Source: Actinomycetes bacterium (GTDB taxonomy: Bacteria > Actinomycetota > Actinomycetes > Mycobacteriales > Mycobacteriaceae). From it: a stretch of 19,735 nucleotides of DNA. The position numbers were made by a program, and so were the translations under genes. Position 1 is the first letter of the stretch. Each line of letters begins with the position of its first letter. The notes under the pieces are model-generated. The model had not been told where the DNA came from, searched no databases, and worked only from the letters and a program-made list of their open reading frames with translations. Location of the stretch: positions 1 through 19,735 of the forward strand of contig JAEWRC010000182.1 in assembly GCA_023460175.1 (NCBI GenBank), in the 5' to 3' direction. Shown here piece after piece: positions 8,811-16,363 of this stretch.

Positions 8811-8816
8811 AGCGTA
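8811..8816 (-). promoter_or_regulatory. Candidate -10 (TACGCT) of the tRNA-Pro promoter
   Basis: TACGCT on the minus strand lies 14 nt upstream of the mature tRNA 5' end, predicting a leader of about 8 nt. A -35 is not clear; TTGGCT at 8837-8842 would need a 20-nt spacer. Confidence 0.4.
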
Positions 8817-8925
8817 TCGCACCACCGGCCCGGGAAGCCAAACGAGGTCCCGCTCACCCCCGGGATGAAATCCGCGTGTCGGTGCGGTTGTACCGCCTGT
8901 ACCGCTGCCAGGCTGGGCAACACAC

Positions 8926-8933
8926 GAGGGAGG
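8926..8933 (+). promoter_or_regulatory. Strong ribosome binding site (GAGGGAGG) for a 63-aa ORF
   Basis: GAGGGAGG is followed after 6 nt by ATG 8940. It is one of the best Shine-Dalgarno sequences in the window and the main reason to believe in the short gene that follows. Confidence 0.6.
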
Positions 8934-8939
8934 CTGAAT

Positions 8940-9131
8940 ATGACCGCGCTGGGAGCCGCCGTCTTCGGCGGGATTTTCGGAGTGGCCGTGCTGTGGCTGT
9001 TCCTCACCAACGACGAATCGGACGCCGCCGAGGCTCACCAGTGGGCGCAGGACCGCTCGAAGTCGGCCAACTGCGCCGCCGGGCCGGACAGGTCCAGCCT
9101 CATGCTGGTCACCCACTCGTCGCAGAAGTAG
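8940..9131 (+). CDS. Putative 63-aa single-span membrane protein overlapping cds1 antisense
   Basis: The product begins MTALGAAVFGGIFGVAVLWLFL, a membrane span from residue 3 to about 22, followed by TNDESDAAEAHQWAQDRSK, a charged tail. The start is set by GAGGGAGG 6 nt upstream; earlier in-frame codons give Cys-rich, implausible sequence. The last 97 nt (9035-9131) lie antisense to the 3' end of cds1, and that tail looks less protein-like (SANCAAGPDRSSLMLVTHSSQK). The functional part may therefore be only the span and the acidic stretch. I do not recognise a family. It is divergent from tRNA-Pro. Confidence 0.5.
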   Translation: MTALGAAVFGGIFGVAVLWLFLTNDESDAAEAHQWAQDRSKSANCAAGPDRSSLMLVTHSSQK

Positions 9132-10129
9132 GTGTCCGCGTAGCGATCCCCGCTGTCGGCCAGCAGCGTCACCACCGAACCGCGCTGTCCCTCGGCGACC
9201 ATCTCGGCCAGCAGCCCGAACGCGCCCCAGATGTTGGTGCCCGTCGACGGCCCCACCCGTCGGCCCAGCACCGCACTGACGTGGCGGGCCGCCGCCACCG
9301 ACGCCGCGTCGGGCACCAGGACCATCCGGTCGACCACCTCGGGTAGGAACGACGGCTCCACGCGCGGGCGCCCGATCCCCTCGATGCGCGACGACTCGCC
9401 GGTCACCACGTCGCGGCGCTGTTCGTAGGACGGGAAGAACGCCGAGTTCTCCGGGTCGACGACGCAGAGCCGGGTGTGGTGGCGTCGGTAGCGGATGTAG
9501 CGGCCGATGGTGGCGCTGGTCCCGCCCGTGCCCGCGCCGACGACGATCCACGCCGGCACCGGATGCGGCTCGGCGCCCATCTGTGAGTAGATCGACTCGG
9601 CGATGTTGTTGTTGCCGCGCCAGTCGGTGGCGCGCTCGGCGTTGGTGAACTGATCGAGGTAGTGCCCGCCGGTCTCGGCGGCCAGCCGTTCGGCCTCGGC
9701 GTAGACCTCCGCGGAGTTCTCCACGAAATGGCACCGTCCGCCCTGAGCCTCGATCAGCGCGATCTTCGACGTGCTCGTCGACTCGGGCACCACTGCGATG
9801 AACGGCAGCCCGATCAGCGCAGCGAAATACGCCTCGGAAACGGCCGTCGACCCCGACGACGCCTCGATGAGCGTGGTGCCCGGACCGATCCAGCCGTTGC
9901 ACAACCCGTAGAGGAACAGTGAGCGGGCCAACCGGTGCTTGAGGCTGCCGGTGATGTGGGTGCTCTCGTCCTTCAGGTACAGCGCCACGCCGTGGGCCTC
10001 GCCCCAGGCCGACGGCAGGGGGTAGCGCAGCAGGTGGGTGTCGGCGCTGCGGCGCGCCTCGGCGTCGATCAGGCTGATCGCGTGGTCGACCCAGGCCCGC
10101 TCGGGGCTGCGGTCGCAGACCGGACCCAC
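9035..10129 (-). CDS. cds1: PLP-dependent L-cysteine desulfhydrase Cds1 (Rv3684-like)
   Basis: This 364-aa cytosolic enzyme is of the cysteine synthase/CBS fold (type II PLP). M. tuberculosis Rv3684 (Cds1) degrades L-cysteine, releasing H2S with pyruvate and ammonia, and supports respiration and redox balance. The PLP lysine is K64 in ESTHITGSLKHRLARSL. The substrate loop is EASSGST (89-95), the phosphate-binding loop GAGTGGTS (198-205), and the C-terminal DSGDRY lies near residue 325. The start is GTG 10129, 4 nt after the stop of the metallophosphoesterase gene, and matches the recalled M. tuberculosis N-terminus (M-x-PVxDRSPERAWV). It has no ribosome binding site of its own, so reinitiation is likely. 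The gene ends converging on the small 63-aa ORF. Confidence 0.95.
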   Translation of the reverse strand: MGPVCDRSPERAWVDHAISLIDAEARRSADTHLLRYPLPSAWGEAHGVALYLKDESTHITGSLKHRLARSLFLYGLCNGWIGPGTTLIEASSGSTAVSEAYFAALIGLPFIAVVPESTSTSKIALIEAQGGRCHFVENSAEVYAEAERLAAETGGHYLDQFTNAERATDWRGNNNIAESIYSQMGAEPHPVPAWIVVGAGTGGTSATIGRYIRYRRHHTRLCVVDPENSAFFPSYEQRRDVVTGESSRIEGIGRPRVEPSFLPEVVDRMVLVPDAASVAAARHVSAVLGRRVGPSTGTNIWGAFGLLAEMVAEGQRGSVVTLLADSGDRYADTYFCDEWVTSMRLDLSGPAAQLADFERSCAHW

Positions 10130-10133
10130 CGCG

Positions 10134-11093
10134 TCAGAGGACGGCGGCGGTGGGTTGCGACTGGTCGAGGTTGCGGCTCGAGTCGTCGCCCCCGGTGGGT
10201 GCGGCGACCAGCGTCAGCAGGCTGGCCTCCGGCCGGCAGCAGAACCGCACCGGCGCGAACGGCGAGGTGCCGAGGCCCGCCGACACGTGCAGCGCCATGT
10301 GGGCGCCCCACTTGGACACGCCCTTGGCGCGCGACGGGTCGAGGTCGCAGTTGGTCACCAGCGCGCCCTTGAACGGCATGCACAGCTGCCCGCCGTGGGT
10401 GTGCCCGGCCATCACCAGCTGGTAGCCGTCGGCGGCGAACCGGTCCAGCACCCGGGTGTAGGGCGCGTGCACCACGCCGAGGCGCAGGTTGGCCGCGGCG
10501 TTGGCCGGCCCGGCGATCGCGGTGTAGCGGTCCCGGTCGATGTGCGGGTCGTCGACGCCGGCGGCGGCGATGGTCACCCCGGCGACCTCGAGTTCGCGAC
10601 GGGTGTGTGTCATGTCCAGCCAGCCGCGTTCGGTGAACGCCGCCCGCAGGTCCTGCCAGGGCAGCGGATTGCCGTGCACCCGGTGCCCGCGGTCGGTGAT
10701 GTACTTCGCCGGGTTCTTCAGGGTGGGCCCGAAGTAGTCGTTGCTGCCGAACACGAACAGCCCGGGCACCGACAGCAGATCACCGAGGGCCTGCACGACC
10801 GCCGGCACGGCCTTGGGGTGCGACAGGTTGTCACCCGTGTTGACCACCAGGTCCGGCTCCCAGCGCGCCAGGTCGCGCAGCCACGCCTGCTTGCGCCGCT
10901 GGGCGGGCCGCATGTGCAGGTCGGACAGGTGCAGCACCCGCAGCGGCGACGAGCCCGGGGACAGCACCGGCAGGGTCGCCTCGCGCACGACGAACGCGTT
11001 GCGTTCGATCAGCGAGGCGTAACCGACCCCGGCGATGGCGGTGCCGAGGGTGACCGCGGCGGTGCGTTTCAGGACGGGTAGAACTCCGGGCAT
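10134..11093 (-). CDS. Membrane-anchored metallophosphoesterase, YkuE-like (Rv3683-like)
   Basis: This is a 319-aa calcineurin-like phosphoesterase. Metal-ligand motifs are in order: DLH (D58, H60), GDN (G87-N89), ND in GSNDY (N118, D119; the usual GNH variant), H209 in VVHAP, and GHTHGGQ (230-236, H231 and H233). An N-terminal hydrophobic stretch (about 11-27) suggests a membrane anchor or signal. The YkuE group acts on phospholipid-like or UDP-linked lipid substrates, but the substrate here is unknown. ATG 11093 is 27 nt after the ponA2 stop and has TATCGT 6 nt upstream, so it may have its own leaderless promoter besides read-through from ponA2. cds1 follows 4 nt after its stop. Confidence 0.92.
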   Translation of the reverse strand: MPGVLPVLKRTAAVTLGTAIAGVGYASLIERNAFVVREATLPVLSPGSSPLRVLHLSDLHMRPAQRRKQAWLRDLARWEPDLVVNTGDNLSHPKAVPAVVQALGDLLSVPGLFVFGSNDYFGPTLKNPAKYITDRGHRVHGNPLPWQDLRAAFTERGWLDMTHTRRELEVAGVTIAAAGVDDPHIDRDRYTAIAGPANAAANLRLGVVHAPYTRVLDRFAADGYQLVMAGHTHGGQLCMPFKGALVTNCDLDPSRAKGVSKWGAHMALHVSAGLGTSPFAPVRFCCRPEASLLTLVAAPTGGDDSSRNLDQSQPTAAVL

Positions 11094-11099
11094 GTGGCC

Positions 11100-11105
11100 A
11101 CGATA
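11100..11105 (-). promoter_or_regulatory. Candidate -10 (TATCGT) for the metallophosphoesterase
   Basis: TATCGT on the minus strand is followed after 6 nt by ATG 11093, the spacing expected of a leaderless start. It lies within the short gap after ponA2 and would be an internal promoter for the phosphoesterase and cds1. Confidence 0.4.
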
Positions 11106-11120
11106 CTGCCCGTCGCTGTG

Positions 11121-13547
11121 TTACGGAGGCGGAGGCGGAACCAGCACCGGAACCGTGATCGGCGGCAGGCCGGGGATCTCGACGACGGTCTGCCCCAGCG
11201 GCGGCGGCGCGGGCAGGCCCGGCGGTGCGGCGGGCCGCGGCGGCGGCGCCGGGGCCACCCCGTTGCTCACCAGGATCGTGACGATCGACCCCGGAATGGT
11301 CTGTCCGGTCGGCGAGGTGCCGACGACGGTGCCGTAGGACGAACTGCTGTTGACCGACGACGCCTGCTCGGCGACCCGGAAGCCGGACTCGGCGAGCCGC
11401 TGGCGCGCGCTGTCCTCCTTCAGGCCGGCCACGCTGGGCACCCGGGAGTTGGGTCCGCCGTCGACGTAGCGCGGATCGGTCGGTGGCATGACGACCTCGC
11501 CGAAAGTGGTGGCGATCGGCTTCATCGCGGCGAACCAGGTGCTCGCCGGTTCGTTACCGCCGTAGAGGTTGCCGGACCCGCACTGCCGCAGCGGGTACGA
11601 GCACAGCTCGCTGGGCGCATTGGAGTCGTCGTAGATGTAGCTGGCGGCGGCCAGCTGATTGGTGAAGCCCAGGAATCCCGACGAGCGGTTGGCCTCGGTG
11701 GTCCCGGTCTTACCCGACATCGGCAGGTCCCAGCCCACCGACCCGGCGGCCCCGGCCGCGGTGCCGGCGCCGCGGTCGTCCTCGCTCATGGCGTTGGCCA
11801 GCGTGTTGGCCAGGCCCTCGGGCACCACCTGCTCGCACGTCGAGGTGGTCACCGCGATCTCCTTGCCGCGCCGGTCGAAGACCTTGTCGATCGGGTTCGG
11901 CGGGCACCAGGTGCCGCCGGAGGCCAGCGTGGCCCCGACGTTCGACAGCTCCAGCGCGTTGACCTCGAACGGGCCCAGCGTGAACGAGCCGATGTTCTGC
12001 CGCTTGATGAAGTCGGCCAGGCTCTCGGTGCTCTCCGGGTGGTAGTCGCGGGCGGTGCCGGGCTCGGCGTAGGACCGCAGCCCCAGCTTGATCGCCATGT
12101 CCACCGTGGGCTGCACGCCGATCTGCGAGATCAGCTTGGCGAAGGCGGTGTTGGGCGAGGTGGCCAGCGCGTCGGTGACGTTCATCGGGGAGCGGTAGCT
12201 GCTGACGTTCTGCACGCACCAGGTGTCCTTGGGGCAGCCGCGCGCGCCGCCGCTGCCCAGGCCCTTGGCCTCGAACCGGCCGGGCACGTCGAGGTTCATG
12301 TTGATCCCCATGCCCATCTCGAGGGCGGCGGCCACGGTGAAGATCTTGAACACCGAGCCGGCGCCGTTGCCCACCAGTGAGAAGGGCTGCGGATGCATGG
12401 TCTCCCCGGCCTCGAGGTTCAGGCCGTAGGTCCGGTTGCTGGCCATCGCCAACACCGGATGGGATTCCTTGCCGGGCCGGATGACGCTCATGACGCTCGC
12501 GACGCCGGGGGTGTCAGGCCGCGCGTACCGGTCCACCGATTGCTTGACCGAGGCCTGGATGTCGGGGTCCAGCGTGGTCTGGATCAGGTAGCCGCCCTTG
12601 GCCACCTGTTCCTTGCTGATGCCGGCGCGCGCGAGGTACTCCTGCACGTAGTCGCAGAAGAACGCTCGGTCGCCGGCGGCGATGCAACCCCGCGGCAGTT
12701 CGTTGGGCACCGGCAGCACGCCCAGCGGCTGCTGCCGGGCCACGCGCAGTTCCTCGGCCCGGTCCGGCAGGTTCTCGATCATGGTGTCGAGCACGACGTT
12801 GCGCCGCGCCAGCGCGCCCTCGGGGTTGGTGTAGGGGTCCAGCGCGCTGGTGGACTGCACCAGGCCGGCCAGCATCGCGGCCTGCTCCCAGTTCAGCTGG
12901 GAGGCGTCGACCCCGAAGTAGGTCTGCGCGGCGTCCTGGATGCCGTGCGCGCCGTTGCCGAACGACACCAGGTTCAGGTAGCGGGTCAGGATCTCCGGCT
13001 TGGTGAGCGTCTTGTCCAGGGTCAGCGCCATCCGGATCTCCCGCAGCTTGCGCGCGGGGGTGGTCTCGATGGCGGCGCGCTTCTCGGCGTCGGTCTGGGC
13101 GACCACCAGCAGCTGATAGTTCTTGACGTACTGCTGTTCGATGGTCGAACCGCCGCGGGTGTCGAGGTTGCCCGACAGATAGCCCGACAAGCCGGTCAGC
13201 GTGCCCTGCCAGTCGACGCCGTTGTGTTCGGCAAACCGCTTGTCCTCGATGGACACGATTGCCAACTTCATGGTGTCGGCGATCTGATCGCTGGGCACCT
13301 CGAAGCGCCGCTGGTTGTAGAGCCAGGCGATGACGTTGCCCCGGGCGTCCACCATGGTGCTGACGGCGGGGATGTCGCCCTCGACCAGTTGGGACGAGCC
13401 GTTGGCGACGACGTCGGAGGCGCGGTTGGACATCAACCCGATGCCCCCGACGACGGGGAACATCAGGGCCGCTGCGAGGACAGCGGCGAGCAGGCAGCAC
13501 CAAGCCAGCTTGATGGCCGTTACTGCAACCGGTGGGCGGTCTGGCAT
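11121..13547 (-). CDS. ponA2: Bifunctional penicillin-binding protein PonA2 with PASTA domain
   Basis: This 808-aa class A PBP polymerises glycan and cross-links peptidoglycan at the outer face of the membrane. It has a membrane anchor at about 10-35, a GT51 glycosyltransferase with catalytic Glu in EDKRFAEHNGVDW (E101) and RGGSTIEQQYVKN (131-143), and a transpeptidase with S398-VFK, S464-PN and K613-TG. One PASTA repeat (about 703-768: VPSVAGLKEDSARQRL to GSIVTILVSNG) precedes a Pro-rich tail. ATG 13547 (MPDRPPVAV) matches the M. tuberculosis Rv3682 N-terminus; the frame extends to 13598 but that piece is not conserved in my recollection. TACGCT ends 6 nt before this ATG, supporting it. It heads the ponA2-phosphoesterase-cds1 group and is divergent from whiB4. 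Confidence 0.97.
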   Translation of the reverse strand: MPDRPPVAVTAIKLAWCCLLAAVLAAALMFPVVGGIGLMSNRASDVVANGSSQLVEGDIPAVSTMVDARGNVIAWLYNQRRFEVPSDQIADTMKLAIVSIEDKRFAEHNGVDWQGTLTGLSGYLSGNLDTRGGSTIEQQYVKNYQLLVVAQTDAEKRAAIETTPARKLREIRMALTLDKTLTKPEILTRYLNLVSFGNGAHGIQDAAQTYFGVDASQLNWEQAAMLAGLVQSTSALDPYTNPEGALARRNVVLDTMIENLPDRAEELRVARQQPLGVLPVPNELPRGCIAAGDRAFFCDYVQEYLARAGISKEQVAKGGYLIQTTLDPDIQASVKQSVDRYARPDTPGVASVMSVIRPGKESHPVLAMASNRTYGLNLEAGETMHPQPFSLVGNGAGSVFKIFTVAAALEMGMGINMNLDVPGRFEAKGLGSGGARGCPKDTWCVQNVSSYRSPMNVTDALATSPNTAFAKLISQIGVQPTVDMAIKLGLRSYAEPGTARDYHPESTESLADFIKRQNIGSFTLGPFEVNALELSNVGATLASGGTWCPPNPIDKVFDRRGKEIAVTTSTCEQVVPEGLANTLANAMSEDDRGAGTAAGAAGSVGWDLPMSGKTGTTEANRSSGFLGFTNQLAAASYIYDDSNAPSELCSYPLRQCGSGNLYGGNEPASTWFAAMKPIATTFGEVVMPPTDPRYVDGGPNSRVPSVAGLKEDSARQRLAESGFRVAEQASSVNSSSSYGTVVGTSPTGQTIPGSIVTILVSNGVAPAPPPRPAAPPGLPAPPPLGQTVVEIPGLPPITVPVLVPPPPP

Positions 13548-13553
13548 GCGTAC

Positions 13554-13582
13554 AGCGTAACGATGCCGCTGAGCGGCGCGAA
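13554..13582 (-). promoter_or_regulatory. Candidate ponA2 promoter (TTCGCG - 17 nt - TACGCT)
   Basis: On the minus strand, TTCGCG (13577-13582) and TACGCT (13554-13559) have a 17-nt spacer, and ATG 13547 follows 6 nt after the -10. This predicts a leaderless ponA2 mRNA. Confidence 0.45.
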
Positions 13583-13681
13583 TACCGAGCAGCGCCACCG
13601 GCGGGCAGTCGGCGACGCCGGGTTCTGCTGCGTTTCATGATCGGACTGCACGGGCGTCCCAAAAAGATGAGCGCGCAATGG

Positions 13682-13711
13682 TTGCGCAAATGCGACCTGA
13701 CCACCTAACTT
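13682..13711 (+). promoter_or_regulatory. Candidate whiB4 promoter (TTGCGC - 18 nt - TAACTT)
   Basis: The 279-bp ponA2/whiB4 intergenic region (13548-13826) has a relatively AT-rich core around 13704-13722. TTGCGC (13682-13687) and TAACTT (13706-13711) form the best plus-strand pair. This predicts a 5' leader of about 110 nt for whiB4. I see no obvious dyad operator in it. Confidence 0.35.
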
Positions 13712-13812
13712 ATACACACAATGCGACGTAGGTAACACCTCACGAAGCAGTGTGGCGTAGATCGCAACAGGGTCTACACCCGAGGGCAGCGCCGCTGTAT
13801 GGCGGACGAGCG

Positions 13813-13819
13813 AAGGGGA
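13813..13819 (+). promoter_or_regulatory. Ribosome binding site (AAGGGGA) fixing the whiB4 start
   Basis: AAGGGGA lies 7 nt before GTG 13827. This supports that start over the internal ATG at 13872, which lacks such a site. Confidence 0.6.
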
Positions 13820-13826
13820 ATCGCTG

Positions 13827-14180
13827 GTGTCAACAACTCGGCAAGCAGTTCGCAGGACGGTCACACCCCCGATGGATGCGCCGCCGCCCGGCGCGGAAGG
13901 TGAAGCCCGCATCGCGTGGGTGGCCAAGGCACGATGCCGGGGGGCTGACCCCGACGAATTGTTCGTCCGTGGGGCGGCGCAGCGGAAGGCCGCCGTCATC
14001 TGCCGGCACTGCCCGGTGATTGCCGAATGTGGCGCCGATGCCCTGGACAACCGGGTCGAGTTCGGCGTGTGGGGTGGCATGACCGAACGTCAGCGTCGTG
14101 CCCTGCTCAAGCAGCACCCCGAGGTGGTGTCCTGGGCCGATTTCTTCGCCGCGCAGCGCAAGCACCGCAGCGTCAGCTAA
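13827..14180 (+). CDS. whiB4: WhiB4 iron-sulfur redox regulator
   Basis: This 117-aa WhiB-family protein carries a [4Fe-4S] cluster sensitive to O2/NO and acts as a DNA-binding redox regulator. In M. tuberculosis WhiB4 affects antioxidant and beta-lactam responses. The four cluster cysteines are C37, C59, C62 and C68, spaced C-X21-C-X2-C-X5-C. The turn GVWGG is at 80-84, and the basic C-terminus (TERQRRALLKQ and AAQRKHR) is typical for DNA contact. The start is GTG 13827 with AAGGGGA upstream. It is divergent from ponA2, a cell-wall synthase, which suits its reported link to beta-lactam tolerance. It converges on bagB with only 6 bp between the stops. Confidence 0.97.
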   Translation: MSTTRQAVRRTVTPPMDAPPPGAEGEARIAWVAKARCRGADPDELFVRGAAQRKAAVICRHCPVIAECGADALDNRVEFGVWGGMTERQRRALLKQHPEVVSWADFFAAQRKHRSVS

Positions 14181-14186
14181 TACCGC

Positions 14187-15302
14187 TCAGGCGGTGAGCT
14201 GATCGGCGATCGCGCGCAGCGCCTCCAGGTCGGAGACATCGAACGGCAGCGAGGGGACGCCGACGATCGGCACATCCGGATTGGCGCCGGTGAACCGCGA
14301 CAACAGTCGCACCTCACGCTTGGCGGTCAAGCCGCGATCGGCATGGATCCGCAGCACGGCCGCGGCCAGTGCGTCGGGATCCTTGGCCTCCAACTCCTCG
14401 GCGCCGTCGGTGGCCCGCTCGACGGTCAGCGGGCACAACGGCGGGTGGGTGCGGTTGAGGATCAGGCCGGCCAGCGGCATCTTTTCCTGCGAGAGCCGGT
14501 CGACGAAGAACGTGGCCTCGCGCAGCGCGTCCGGCGCCGGCGCGGAGACCACGACGAACTGGGTGCCGCGGCGCTTCAACAGCTCGTAGGTGCGGTCGGC
14601 CTTCTCGCGGAAGCCGCCGAACGTCGAGTCCAACGACTGCACGAACGCCGAGGCGTCCGAGAGCATCTGCGAGCCCAGCACCGTCGACAGCGCCTTCATG
14701 GCCAGCCCGACGGCGCCGGTGACCAGCTTGCCCAGGCCGCGACCCGGGGCGAGCAGCAGCCGCCACAGCCGGCCGTCCATGAAGCTGCCGAGGCGCTTGG
14801 GCGCATCCAGGAAGTCCAGCGCGTTGCGTGACGGCGGGGTGTCCACCACCACCAGGTCCCAGCGATCCTGGGCCAGCAGCTGACCCAGCTTCTCCATCGC
14901 CATGTACTCCTGCGTGCCGGCCAGCGAGGTCGCCACCGTCTGATAGAACTGGTTGTCCAGAATCGCTTGTGCGCGTGCGGGATCCGAGTTCTCGATCACC
15001 ATCTCGTCGAAGGTGCGGCGCATGTCGAGCATCATCGCGTGCAACTCGCCGGGGACCTCCGGGTCCAGCGGGACCCGCTGCGGGGTGTTGCCCAGATCCT
15101 TGATGCCCAGCGCCTGGGCCAGCCGGCGGGCCGGGTCGATGGTCATGACCACCACGGTGCGGCCGTACTCGGCGGCGCGCAGCGCCATGGCGGCGGCCGT
15201 CGTCGTCTTGCCGACGCCGCCGGCGCCGCAGCACACCACGACGCGGTTGGAGGTGTCCTGCAGGATCGACGCCATATCGAGCGCGGGCGGTTTGGTGCTC
15301 AT
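14187..15302 (-). CDS. bagB: Get3-like ATPase subunit B (Rv3680-like)
   Basis: This 371-aa protein is an ArsA/Get3-type SIMIBI ATPase. The P-loop is GAGGVGKTT at 26-34. The usual signature lysine after the first Gly (GKGG in most Get3/MinD proteins) is Ala here, as I also recall for Rv3680. MTIDPARRLAQALGI follows, then VVVDTPPSRNALDFLDAP (switch region) and a Met-rich, helical middle segment (EYMAMEKLGQLL; SFMDGRLWRLLLAPGRGLGKL). Rv3679/Rv3680 have been described as bacterial Get3-like BagA/BagB, with mutants affected in glycerol-related stress. The start ATG 15302 overlaps the bagA stop by one base (TGATG), so the pair is coupled and likely forms a heteromer. Confidence 0.93.
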   Translation of the reverse strand: MSTKPPALDMASILQDTSNRVVVCCGAGGVGKTTTAAAMALRAAEYGRTVVVMTIDPARRLAQALGIKDLGNTPQRVPLDPEVPGELHAMMLDMRRTFDEMVIENSDPARAQAILDNQFYQTVATSLAGTQEYMAMEKLGQLLAQDRWDLVVVDTPPSRNALDFLDAPKRLGSFMDGRLWRLLLAPGRGLGKLVTGAVGLAMKALSTVLGSQMLSDASAFVQSLDSTFGGFREKADRTYELLKRRGTQFVVVSAPAPDALREATFFVDRLSQEKMPLAGLILNRTHPPLCPLTVERATDGAEELEAKDPDALAAAVLRIHADRGLTAKREVRLLSRFTGANPDVPIVGVPSLPFDVSDLEALRAIADQLTA

Positions 15303-16321
15303 CAGCGGACCCCCTGGTGGGCAAGGACGTCGGCCAGCTCGTACAGGCTGCCCAGGTCGATGCCGTCGTTGATGGATGGCAGTTCCAGTCGCGGCACGTG
15401 GATCTCGTCGAGCCGCTCGGCGGTTTCGGCCCGGGACTTCACCCGGGTGGCGTGCTGGATGGTCTCGGTGAGCAGACCGGCGAAATCGCTGTCGGGCATG
15501 GTGATCCCGATCTTCTCCAGGTCGGCGCGCACCGACTCGGCGTCGATATCACCGTCGGCGGCGGTATCCAGGTCCTCGGACGACAGGAACGCCGGGATGT
15601 TGCGGTTGACGATGACGGCGCCGATCGGCAGGCCGATCTCCTCGAGTTCCTCGATGGCCTCGATGGTCTCCTGGATGGGCAGCGACTCGAGCAGCGTCAC
15701 CAGGTGGATGGCGGTCTGATCGGAGCGCAGCAGGTTGACCACGCCCTCGGCCTGGGAGTGCACCGGGCCGCCCTTGGCCAGGTCCGACACGGCGCGGGTG
15801 ACGTCCAGGAACCGGGAGATCCGGCCGGTGGGCGGCGAATCGACCACGATGGCGTCGTAGACCGGCAACTTGTTGCGGTCGAGGCGGATCACCGATTCCT
15901 TGATCTTGCCGGTGAGCAGCACGTCGCGCAGGCCGGGCGCGATGGTGGTGGCGAACTCGACGGCCCCGATCCGCTTCATCGCCCGGCCGGCCAGGCCCAG
16001 GTTGTAGAACATGTCGAGGTATTCCATGAACGCGGCCTCGATGTCGATGGCCAGCGCGTTGACCTGTCCGCCGCGTTCGGCGGTCGCGATCTTGAGCTCC
16101 TCGTACGGCAGCGGCGGCACGTCGAAGAGTTGCGCAATCCCTTGGCGCTCTTCGACTTCCACCAGCAGGACCTTGCGGCCGCCGGCGGCCAGTGTCAGCG
16201 CCAGCGCGGCGGCCACGGTCGATTTGCCGGTGCCCCCCTTACCGGTGACGAAATGGAGCCGGGCCTTGGCCAAACGGGAGGGCCAGCCGACGGGTCTTCC
16301 GTCGCTCGGTGTGGTCGCCAT
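15302..16321 (-). CDS. bagA: Get3-like ATPase subunit A (Rv3679-like)
   Basis: This 339-aa ArsA/Get3-family ATPase has an intact deviant Walker A, GKGGTGKST at 27-35 (signature K28). It also has LLVEVEERQGIAQLFD, the IVVDSPPTGRISRFLD switch II region, and VIVNRNIPAFL near the nucleotide base site. ATG 16321 (MATTPSDGR) is chosen because TAACAT on the minus strand ends 7 nt upstream and M. tuberculosis Rv3679 begins almost identically; ATG 16330 is an alternative. There is no membrane span. It is the first gene of the bagAB pair and is divergent from the DUF4177 gene by 50 bp. The client protein of the complex is unknown. Confidence 0.94.
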   Translation of the reverse strand: MATTPSDGRPVGWPSRLAKARLHFVTGKGGTGKSTVAAALALTLAAGGRKVLLVEVEERQGIAQLFDVPPLPYEELKIATAERGGQVNALAIDIEAAFMEYLDMFYNLGLAGRAMKRIGAVEFATTIAPGLRDVLLTGKIKESVIRLDRNKLPVYDAIVVDSPPTGRISRFLDVTRAVSDLAKGGPVHSQAEGVVNLLRSDQTAIHLVTLLESLPIQETIEAIEELEEIGLPIGAVIVNRNIPAFLSSEDLDTAADGDIDAESVRADLEKIGITMPDSDFAGLLTETIQHATRVKSRAETAERLDEIHVPRLELPSINDGIDLGSLYELADVLAHQGVR

Positions 16322-16328
16322 GGACTGC

Positions 16329-16334
16329 ATGTTA
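16329..16334 (-). promoter_or_regulatory. Candidate -10 (TAACAT) for bagA
   Basis: TAACAT on the minus strand is followed after 7 nt by ATG 16321, consistent with a leaderless bagAB mRNA. It lies within the 50-bp divergent region shared with the DUF4177 gene. Confidence 0.45.
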
Positions 16335-16357
16335 ACCAACGTCTTAAGCGCGACCAC

Positions 16358-16363
16358 TAGGCT
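16358..16363 (+). promoter_or_regulatory. Candidate -10 (TAGGCT) for the DUF4177-RidA-MBL operon
   Basis: TAGGCT ends 8 nt before ATG 16372, again leaderless or nearly so. Its expected -35 zone (about 16333-16340) abuts or overlaps the bagA -10 (16329-16334) on the opposite strand. Confidence 0.4.

Noticed and set aside
13548..13598. Upstream extension of ponA2 by 17 codons
   Set aside because: The extension is not conserved in the M. tuberculosis protein as I recall it, and the TACGCT -10 at 13554-13559 would lie inside it.
12393..13640. Long plus-strand open frame opposite ponA2
   Set aside because: It is a shadow of the ponA2 codons in a GC-rich genome, with no ribosome binding site and no recognisable domain.
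14183..14196. ACCGC-TCAG-GCGGT stem between whiB4 and bagB as a terminator
   Set aside because: It is only 5 bp with no T-run, and it lies partly within the bagB coding end.
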